Source of the DNA: Vespa crabro | Taxonomy: Eukaryota > Arthropoda > Insecta > Hymenoptera > Vespidae | Assembly (NCBI RefSeq): GCF_910589235.1 | Contig: NW_025813595.1 | Location: 5,720,501 to 5,784,500 of the forward strand | Direction: 5' to 3' | Length of the DNA: 64,000 nucleotides | Shown here: positions 16,990 to 28,644 of the stretch, in pieces | How positions within the stretch are numbered: position 1 is the first letter of the stretch | How the letters are laid out: every line of letters starts with the position of its first letter | The notes under the pieces: model-generated | What the model was told of the DNA's origin: nothing | Seen by the model: only the letters and a program-made list of their open reading frames with translations | Databases searched by the model: none | Translations under genes and position numbers: made by a program

Positions 16990-19900
16990 GACTGTAACGA
17001 TAAAAACGATATCAACGATAAAAGCGGTAATAATGATAATTACAATAATAATAACAATAATAACGATAATAACAATTATAATGCGAATATTAATAATGAT
17101 AATAACGGTAATAACTTTAATAATAATAATAACATAATAAATTATTATAACTGTAATAATCATAATAATAATAACAATAAAAACGATAACAAAACGATAA
17201 TAAAAATATTTATAATAATAACGAAAAGAAGGATAATCACGATGAAAGCGATAATAATAATAACAATAACAATGATAATAACGATAATAACGATAATAAT
17301 ATTAACAATATTAACGACAATATTCATAACAATAATAAAGATAATAACGATAATAGCTATAATAATAATATCGATAGTAAGAATAATCACGATAATGATG
17401 ATAATAATAGTAATAGTAATAACAATTATAACGATTATAACCATAATAACGAAATTAGTAATAAAATTAAAAACGATACTTACATTAATAACGAAAATAA
17501 AATTTGCAATAATAAAGATAATACGATGATAAAAATAATAATAATAACGTTAATAACGATAAAGGTAATAATTATAATTACGATAATAACGTTAATAACG
17601 ACAATAGTAATATGAATAATAATGATAATAACAATTATAACGATAATAAGAATAATAATAATATTAACGATAATATCGATAATGATAATAATAACATTAA
17701 CAATAAAAACAATAATAACGAAAATAATGATAATAATAATGGCGATAATAACGATAACAACGATAATAATGATAATAAAGATAAAAAAACGACTATAAAA
17801 ATAATATTAATTATAACGATAATAGCCATAATAACGTTAATATATACAATAATAATAACGATATTAACATTAATATCGATAATAATAATAACAATATTAA
17901 CGATAATATCAGTATAATTATAATAAAGCAATAACAATAATAACAATAATAACGATAATAACGATTATAATAATAGCCATAATAACGATAACAACGATAA
18001 TAACGGTAATATCGATGATAGAAATAATAATGAAAAACAAAATAACGATAATAACGATAATAATAATTAGGACAATATATATAACATTGATATTAAAGTC
18101 CATAACGACAATAATCATAACAATAATAACGGTAATAACGATAATAACGATAATAATCATATTATCGATAATAAGTACAATATTAACGATAATAACGACA
18201 ATGGTAATAAAAATAATGACAATAATAACGATAATAACGATAATAACGATAATAATGATATTAATAATAACAATAATAATAAAAACAATAATTAGTATAA
18301 TAACGATAATTATAGTGGTAATGTTAACAATAATAAAAAAATAATAACGATAATAACGATTATGACGATAACAATACTAATGATAATATCGACAATAGTA
18401 ATAATAATAATAATGATAAAATCGATATTAACGATAATAATAATAACAATAATGAAAGTAACGATTCAACGCTAAAAACGATAACGTTACTAACGATAAT
18501 GACGTTAATATCGATAATAATAATAATAATAATATTAACAATAATAACGATAATCACGATAATAACGACTATTATAATAACGATAATAACGGTAATAATG
18601 ATAATAATAATAACGAAAACAATGATAATAACAAAATTAGCGATAATAATAATAACGACAATAACGATATTATCGATAATAATAATACTAATATTAATAA
18701 CATTAATACAGATTATAACGATAATAACGATAATAATATTAATGATAATGACGAGAATAATAATAACAATAATAACGATAATAACGATAATAACGATAAT
18801 AATGATAATAAAGATAATAATTATATTAAAATTGCAATATTAACAATAATAACGATAATAAAAATAACGATATAAACGATAATAACGATAATAATTATAA
18901 TAAAAAAAATAATAACGATAACAACGATATTAAAGGTAATAACGATAATAATAACAGTAATAATAACAATAATACAATAATACCTATAATAACGACAATA
19001 ACGATAATAATATTAACGATAATAACGATTATATCTATAATAATAATAACAATATTAACGATAATGTCGATATTAATAATAATAATAAGGAAAATAATAA
19101 AGATAATGACGATCGTAAAGATAATAACGATAATAATAATAATAATAGCAATATAAATAATAACGATAATAACCATAATAGAAGTAATGTTAATAACGAT
19201 GAAAACGATATTTCCGATAATAATAATAATAATAACGGTAACAGCGATATTAACGTTAATAACGATAATAATAATAATGATAATAACGATAATAACAATT
19301 TCAACGAAAATAATAATAAGTATAATAATGATAATATCGGTACTTTTAATAATATTAAGAACGATAATAACGTTAAATAATAGTAAAAATAACTACAATA
19401 GCGATAATAAAGATAGTAACGATAATCATATTATCGGTAATAATGGCAATAACGTTAATAATAATAATAATTATAATATTAATAATAGCGATAACTAGTA
19501 CATTAACGATATTAATGTAGATAATGTTATCAATGTTAACGATAATAACGATTATGACGATAACAATATTAATGATAATTTCAACATTAGTAATAATATA
19601 GATAATGATATTATCGATAATAATAATAATAATAATAATAACAATTATGCCGATAATAACGATAACAGGGATAATAATTATAACGATAATAACGATAATA
19701 ATAATAATAATAATAATATCTATTGTAACAATAATAACGATAATGATGATAATAATAGTAACTATATTAACGAATCTGACGATAATAAAGAAAATACCGT
19801 TAATAATAATAAAATTAATAACGATAATTATGTAAATAACGACAATAATAATAGTAATAATGGCGATAATAACGATAATAATGATAGCTATAATAACCGT

Positions 19901-21465
19901 TATAACGACATTAACGACTATAACGTTAATAATAATAAAGATTATAACGATAATATCGATAATATTATTAACAATATTAATAAAAATATCAATAAGTATA
20001 ATAATAATAAAAAACTAATAGAAATAATAACGATAATAACGATAATAACGATAATAATGATGATAACCATAATAAAGATAATAACAATAATAATAATAGT
20101 AAAAATGAAGCTAATAACGATAATAACGAAAATAATATTAAAATCAATAACGCTTATAACGATAATAATGATAATAATATTAATAATAATAACGAAAATA
20201 ACGAATTAAACGGTAATAATAATAACAATAATATCGATATTAACGATAATAACTATAATAACGATAATGATAATAATGATAATAGTAATAATAATAACGT
20301 TAAATATGTTAATGACGATGACAACTATAAAAATAATAACAATAATGACGATAGTAACGATAAAAACGTTAAAATAATAGTTATAATAATAACGATAATA
20401 ACGATATCAATGTTAATAAAGATACTAACGATAATATTGATAATCATAATAACGATATTCAAGATAATAATCACAACGATATTAACAATAATATCGATTG
20501 TAATAATACCAATATTAGCGATAATTTCGATAATAATAATAAAAATAACAATAATGACGATAATAATGATAATAAAAATTATAAAAATAAAATTAAAACG
20601 ATGATAGTAATAATAATTATGACGATAGTAACGATAATAACGATAATAATAATATTAATAATAACGATAATAAGGATATCAATGATAACAACGATAATAA
20701 CTATAAGAATGATCATCAAATTAACGATAATAATAATAATAATAATAACGATAATAACAATAATAGCGGTTATAATATTAATACTAATAACGAAAATGAC
20801 TATAGTAATGATTATAACTATAATAACGTTAATAACGATAATAAAAATAAAAATAAAAACATCAGAAACGATAATAACAATAATAGTAATAATAATAACA
20901 AAGCTAAAAACGATAATAACGATAATAACGACAATAATACTAATAATGATAATAAAAATAATAATTACGTTATTAACGATTATAACGATTATAGAAGTAG
21001 TAATAATAACAATATTAACAATAATAACGATTATAACGATCTTAATAATATCGATAAAAACGATAAAATCGAAAATAATAATAAAAACTTTAACAAAAAA
21101 TCGATAATAATAATAATAATTTTAAAGTTAATAACCATAATAAAAATAATAATAATAGCAATAATAACCGTAACAAGGAAAATAACAATGATAATACTAA
21201 CGATAATAACGATTATAACGATAATAAGAATATTAATAATAATTACAAAAATAGGGATAATGTCGATAGCTACGATAATGATTACAACAATAATTACGAT
21301 AATAACGATAATAACGATAATGATTATAATAATAATAACTATAATAACGATAATTATAATAACGATACTGACGTAAATAACGATATTAACGATAATAATA
21401 CAAACGATAATAACGACAATATTAATGATAAGAAAGATAATAACGATAAGAATGATAATAACGAT

Positions 21466-21468
<3 letters not shown>

Positions 21469-21519
<51 letters not shown>
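21469..21519. repeat. Pure (AAT)17 tract
   Basis: Seventeen uninterrupted AAT triplets, immediately upstream of the roughly 680-bp tandem higher-order duplication that starts near 21530. It may have served as a misalignment point for that duplication, but this is inference from position only. Confidence 0.9.
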
Positions 21520-21524
<5 letters not shown>

Positions 21525-21529
21525 TAATA

Positions 21530-22880
21530 ACTATAGATAGTATGATAAGGATAATAATATTAGTAATGAAAAAAAAAATAACAATAATGACGATAATAAC
21601 GATAACAAGGATATCTATGATAAAGATAATAACGATAATAATAATAACAATAATAACGGTAACAAAGTTATTAACGGTAATAATAATAATAATAAAGATA
21701 ATAAAGATAATAACGATAATAACGCTAATAATTACAACAATAATAATGATATTAACGACAATTACTACAATAATAATAATAATAATAAAAATAATAATAA
21801 CGATAAAAAAGATAAAAACGGTAATAGTAATAACGATTATAACGACATTAGTAATAATAACAATAACGATAATATCGATATTAACGTTAATAATAGTAAA
21901 ATAATAAAGTTCATAACGATATTAACGATAATAACGATATTAATAATACTAATAATAACAATAAAAACGATAATAACGTTAATAACGATAGTAATAATAA
22001 TAATAATAATAGTAGCTATAATATCGATATCAACGATAATAACGATAAGAATAAAAACAGTAATAAGGACAAGAATGACAATAATGACAATAACGGTAAA
22101 AATTAAAATAATAATAACAATATTAACGTATTAACGTTAATAAAAGTAACCATAAAAACGATAATAACGATAATAACGATATTAATAATAATAACAATAA
22201 TAATAATAATAATAATAAAGATAGTTAGTATAATAAGGATAATAATATTAGTAATCATAAAAATAATAACAATAATAACGATAATAACGATAACAAAGAT
22301 AACTATATTAAAGATAATAACGAAGATAATAATAAGAATAATAACGGTATCAATGTTTAAGGGGAATAATAATAATAATAATAAAGATAACACAGATAAT
22401 AATGATAATGACGCTAATAATTATAACAATAATAACGATAATAACTGTAATTACTATAATAATATTAATAATAATTTTAATAATAACGATAAAAAGGATA
22501 AAAACAGTAACAATAATAACGTTTAAGACGACATTAGTAATAATAAGAAAAACGATAATATCGATATTAACGTTAATAATAATAATAATAATAAAGTTTA
22601 TAAGGATATTAATAATACTAATAATATAAATAAAAACGATAATAGCGTTAATAACGATAGTAATAATAATAATAATAACGATAATATCGATATCAACGAT
22701 AATAACGATAAGAATAATAACAGTAATAAGGATAAGAAAGATAATAATGACAATAACGGTAAAAACTAAAATATTTATAACAAAATTAACGTATTAACGT
22801 TCATAAAGGACACAATAATAACGATAATAACGATAATAACGAATATAATAGTAACAATAATAACGATAGCAACGATAATA
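21530..22880. repeat. Tandem higher-order duplication, two units of about 660-690 bp
   Basis: Two diverged direct copies lie side by side, about 21530-22215 and 22218-22880. Landmarks match at slowly drifting offsets: 688 bp (21549/22237, 21601/22289), 689 bp (21724/22413), 686 bp (21802/22488, 21868/22554), 669 bp (21987/22656) and 663 bp (22028/22691, 22122/22785). The drift shows small indels after duplication, not all of them multiples of three. The ATTAACGTATTAACGTT block and the GATAAGAATA block are the easiest anchors to recognise. Confidence 0.8.
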
Positions 22881-22987
22881 ATAATAATAATAATAAAAAT
22901 CATAACGATAATTACGATCATAATGACAATAAAGTCAATAACAATAATAATAATAATAACGTCAATAACGACAATGACGTTAATAAC

Positions 22988-23019
<32 letters not shown>

Positions 23020-25245
23020 TATTTATTATAATAATAATAATAATAATAATAATATCGATGATAAAGATAAAAACGACGATAACATTAATGTAATAACGGC
23101 AATAGTAATAATAATGATAACGATAATAACCATAATAACGATAGTAATATTGATAATAATAATGATAATTTCGATATTAATGACAATAACGATAATAATA
23201 TTAATAATAATAATAACGATAATAACGATAATAACGATAATACCGATAATAATAATAACGATAATATCGTTAATAGTAATAATAATAATAATAGCAACAG
23301 TATCGAAAATAACGATAATAGTAATAATGATAAGGATAATGATAATAATATTCATAAGAAAGATAATAACGATAATAACGATAATAACGATAATTACGAT
23401 AATAACGATAATAATGTTAACGATAATAACGATAATAGCAATAATTATACTAACGATATTGACGATAATAATAATTATAATAATTACGATATTAACGATA
23501 ATAGCGAAAATTGATAATAATAATAATAATAATTAAAATAATAAAAACGTTAATAACGATATTTAGGGTAATAAAAATAACGATAATAACGATAATATCG
23601 GTAATAATAATAACGATTATAACGTTAATAGTTATAATAGTAATAGTGACTGTATGGAAATAACGATAATTATAATAACGATAATAACGATAATTACGAT
23701 AATAATGAAAATAACGATAATAATAATAATAATTATAACAATCTTAACGATAATAACGATAATAATAATAATAATAAAGCAACCATAGCAATAATAAAAG
23801 TAAAAAAGATAAAAACGATAATATTTATAACAATAATAACGTTAACGATAATAATTATTATAACGGTAATAATAATAGTAGTAGTAATAATAATAATTAC
23901 GTTAATAACGATAATAGCAACATTAATATCGATAATGAAAAGAGTATTAATAATATTTATAACAATAATAATGATAATAATGATAATCATAATAACGATA
24001 ATAACAAGACTAATGATAATAACGGTAATGACGATAATATTAAGAGTCATAATACAATAATAACGATAATAATAGTAATAATAATATTGATAATTATAAT
24101 ATATCGTTAAAAATGATATAAATAATAACAATATTAACATTAATAACGATAAAAACGATAAGAAATATAATTATAATAAAATTAATAACGATAATTACGA
24201 TAATTTCGATAATAATGATAATAATAATAATAATAATAATGATAATTATGATAATAACGATAATAATAATAATAATAATAATAATAATTTTACCATTATA
24301 AACGATAATAGCGATATTAATGATAATAACAATAATATTATTAATATTAATAAAAATAATAACGATAATATAGTTAATAATTATTATTATAATTACGATA
24401 AAACCGAAAATAGCAATAATATCAATAGTAATAATAACGATAATAAGGATATCTTACGGTAATAACGATAATAATATTAATAACGATAATGTTATTGAAG
24501 ATAATAACAATAATAACCATAATAAAAATAATATTAAAATTCAAAAAATCAATAATAACGATTATAACGATAATAATAGTATTAATTACGATAAGAACGA
24601 TAATAACAATAAAAACGATAACAAGAATAATGATAATAACGATAATAACGGTAATAGCGGTTACATTAATTACGATAATAACGATAATAACGATAATAAC
24701 GATAATAATAATATCAATAATAACGCTAATAAGGACGACATCGATAATAATAATATCAATAATATCAATTGTAACAAATAATACTAATAACTGAAACAAT
24801 AATAAAGCTAATAACGATAACAACGATAATTACGTTAATAATACTTTCAATATTAACCATAATAACGAAACTAATAATGACGAAAATAATATTAATAATG
24901 ATAATGATAATAAAGATAATAACAATAATAACAACAACAATAATATCGATAATAACGATAATTATTATAATGATTATAATAAAACTAATAGTAATAATAA
25001 CCATGATGACATTATTAACGATAATCATAATAGGGATAATAACAACATTAACAATAATAACGATAATAACGAAAAAAATAATATATAATAATAACAACAA
25101 TAACGATAAAAACGGTAATAACGTTACTAATAATAATAATAATATTGATAATAACGATAATAACGATAATAACAATAATAAAAATTATAATATTAATATT
25201 CTTAACGGTAATAACGATAATAACGATATAAATAATAACGATATA

Positions 25246-25302
<57 letters not shown>
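25246..25302. repeat. Pure (AAT)19 tract
   Basis: Nineteen uninterrupted AAT triplets, the longest pure tract I counted in the window, flanked on both sides by ordinary degenerate array sequence. Confidence 0.9.
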
Positions 25303-25307
<5 letters not shown>

Positions 25308-28300
25308 TATAAACGGTAATAACAATAATGACGATAATAACGATACATAAGATTATAACGATGATAGTAATAATAATGATGAAGATACTAACGATATAAC
25401 ATTAATAATGAAAATAATAATTATAATAGCGACTATAACAATAACACCATTATAACGATAAAATTTATAATGTCGAAAATAATAATAATATTAACAGTAA
25501 TATCGAATGGAGCGATAATAATAATAATCATAATAACGATAATAACGATAATATCGGTAATAATATTAATAATAATATTGATATTAACAGTAATAATAGG
25601 TAATAAATATAATAATAATAACAATACTAACTATATTAGCGATAAAAACGACAATGACGTTCATAATTTTAATACTAACAATAATAACGATGATAGAGAT
25701 AAAATTAATTACAATAATACCGATAATAAAAATAATAGGAATAATAATATTAACATAAATAATGATAATAAAGTTAATAACGATAATATTAATAATAATA
25801 ATAACAATAATAAGGATAATAACGATTATATAGATGATAATAAAAATAATAATAACAATAATAAAAGTAATAACAGTAAAAACGGTAATAACGATAATCA
25901 TGATGATAATAATAAAGTTAATAACGATAATTATTATAATGACGTTAATAATAATAATAATAATAATAACAATTATTACGGTAATAAAGTTAATAATTAA
26001 TACAATAATATCGATGATAACGGTAATAACGACATTAATAACAATTATAATAATACACGTAATAAATATAATAACGATGAAAACAATAATAGTAATTATA
26101 ATAATAACAACAATAACGATAATAACTTTAATAATCATAAAATTAATAATAATAATTACGATCATAAAAATAAAAATAATTTCAAATAATACGGATGAAA
26201 AAATTAATATTAATAATAATAATAATAATAACAATAACAATGATAATAAAAATAATAAGAACGATAATAACGATACTGATGATAATCATGATGATAATAA
26301 TAACTACAATAATAATAATAACGATAACATTGATAATTATAACATCAATAATAACGACAATAACGATTATAACGATAATAGTAATAATAATAATAACGAT
26401 AATATCGAAGTTAACGATGACAACGATAATAACGATAATACTAATAATAATATCGATAATAAGGATAATAGTAATAATAACGATAAGGACGCTAATAATA
26501 ATAATATTACCGATAGAAACGATAAGAAAGACATTAATAATAACAATAATATTGATAATAACAATAATATCGTACATAACGTTAATAATAATAAAAATAA
26601 TAACGATAATATCTATAACATCGGTATTAATAATAGCAATTTTAACGATAATGACAATAATAACATCGATAATAATAACGATAATAGCGTTTAAAATAAT
26701 AATAACAATGAAATCGAGGACGATAATAACGATAATAACGATAATAATAATAACAATATTAACAATAATAACAATAATAATGATAGTAACAATTATAACG
26801 TTAATATTAATACGATAAACAGGAAAAAAGGTAATGACGATTATAATAATAACAATAATGACGTTAATGAAGATAATGATAGTAATAATGGTAACATAAA
26901 TAACGATAATAACGATAATAACGATTATAATAATAATAATATTAACAATAATAACGATAATATCAATAATAATAATAAAGATAGGAAACTATAATAACGA
27001 TAATAATAATATAAATATAATAAGGATATTAACGATAATAACGGTAATAACTGCAATAATAATATCAATAATAACGTTTCTAATGATATTAATAATAATA
27101 CAGTAATAACGATAATGACGATAGTTATGATAATAACGATAATAATGACGATAATATCGATAGTAACGATAATAACGATAATAATAATAATAATAATAAC
27201 GATATTAACGACAATAACGATAATAATAATAATAATAATACCGATAATAATATAAACTATAAAAAAGATAATAACAAAAATGACGATAATAATTATAGTA
27301 ATGATAATAATAATAAAAATAATAACAATAGTATCGATAATAGCCATAATAAAGATAAAAATAATAATAATAACGATTATTACGATAATGACTCTTACAT
27401 TTATAACTATAGTAAAGACAATAACAATTATTATAATGATCTTAATAAATATAATAACAATATTAACAGTAGAATATACTTATAATAATAATATCAATAG
27501 TAAACATAATATCGATAATAATAACAATAATAATAACAATAACGATAATAGCAATAATAACGATTTTAATGATAATAATGGTAACAAAGGTAATAATAAA
27601 AATAGTAATAATAATATCAATAATAACGATAATAACGATAATAACGATAATAAAGATAATAATAAAATAATAATAATAATAACGATAATATCGATAATAA
27701 AATTTATAATAAAAACAGCAATAACAAATATAACGTTAATAACGTTAATAATATTATTAATAATAACAACAATTACTAAAATAATGATAATAAAGGTAAT
27801 AATAATAATAATAATAAATGTAATAATGATTATAACGATAATTATAATAATAATAATATCTATAGTAACAATAACAATAATAAGAATGTAAATAATAATA
27901 ATAATAATAACGATAATAACGACAATAACGATAATAATAATAAAATTAATAACGATAATTACGATAATAAAGATAATAATTATAGCAATAGTAACGATAA
28001 TAACGATAATAATAGTAATAATAATAATTACAATACTAACGATATCAACGATTATATTAAAATCGATAATGACGATAATAATAATAATTATAATAGCGAT
28101 ATTAACGATAATAACGATAAGAATAGTAACGAAAATAACAATAATAATTTTGTTAATAAAAACGATAATAACGATAGTAACGATTATAATAATAATAATA
28201 ACGATAATATCTATAATAACGGTATTAATGATATTTATAATATTAATAATAAAGATAATAAAGTTATTAATAGTAGTAATAAAAACACTAATAACAACAA

Positions 28301-28336
28301 TAACGATCATAGCGATAATAATGATAATGAAGATAA

Positions 28337-28361
28337 TTTTTTTTTATTTTTTATTTTTTTT
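28337..28361 (-). other. Poly(A) tail of copy A (poly(T) on plus strand)
   Basis: On the plus strand there are nine T, A, six T, A, eight T. On the sense strand this is an A-rich tail with two T interruptions. It directly abuts array sequence ending GATAA, which fixes the 3' end of the insertion and supports target-primed reverse transcription in the minus orientation. Confidence 0.9.
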
Positions 28362-28644
28362 GACGGTCTGTGAATGCCAATTTTTACGCACTTACTTATG
28401 GTCCCTGACCGCTAGAGGAACCCTTTACCATTTGGGTCCCCCGTTATAGTCCCTGGAGTGTCGGGCTCATCATTGGAATAGACACTACCGACTAAACGCA
28501 TTTCCATCCTAGTGGCATAGTGAAACCATCCCTGCACCGCTTTGTAGCATTACTTCGGGATGACACCACTGCCTCATGTCCCTAAACTGGTCTCTCCCAT
28601 TCGGTTCTAAGTGGCAGGAACCTGGAGCAACGATCGTGGCATGT
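28362..28644 (-). other. 3' UTR of copy A
   Basis: About 283 bp lie between the ORF2 terminator (28645-28647) and the tail. It is clearly homologous to the 3' UTR of copy B. One block of 25 bp (28412-28436) is identical to 52281-52305, beginning CTAGAGGAACCC on the plus strand. The end next to the tail is also shared (GGTCTG followed within a few bases by TATGCC or AATGCC). In non-LTR elements the 3' end is often recognised by the reverse transcriptase, so conservation here may reflect that role. This is inferred, not shown. Confidence 0.75.

Larger units (their letters stand above)
1..28336. repeat. Degenerate GATAATAAC triplet array, segment 1
   Basis: The whole stretch is built of A/T-rich triplets in a purine-A-pyrimidine style (AAT, AAC, GAT, with AGT, GTT, ATT, AAA and TAT as variants). 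The commonest higher unit is the 9-mer GATAATAAC. Almost every C is either followed by G (AACGAT, ATCGAT, AACGTT) or sits in AACA. The orientation never inverts. I see no gene, tRNA or rRNA in it. Long open frames on both strands encode only Asn/Asp, Ile/Thr, Ile/Val or Leu/Ser runs and follow from the period of three. The array begins before the window. It stops at the poly(T) that marks the 3' end of retrotransposon copy A. It behaves as a satellite or microsatellite expansion, and its chromosomal role cannot be told from the sequence. Confidence 0.95.
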
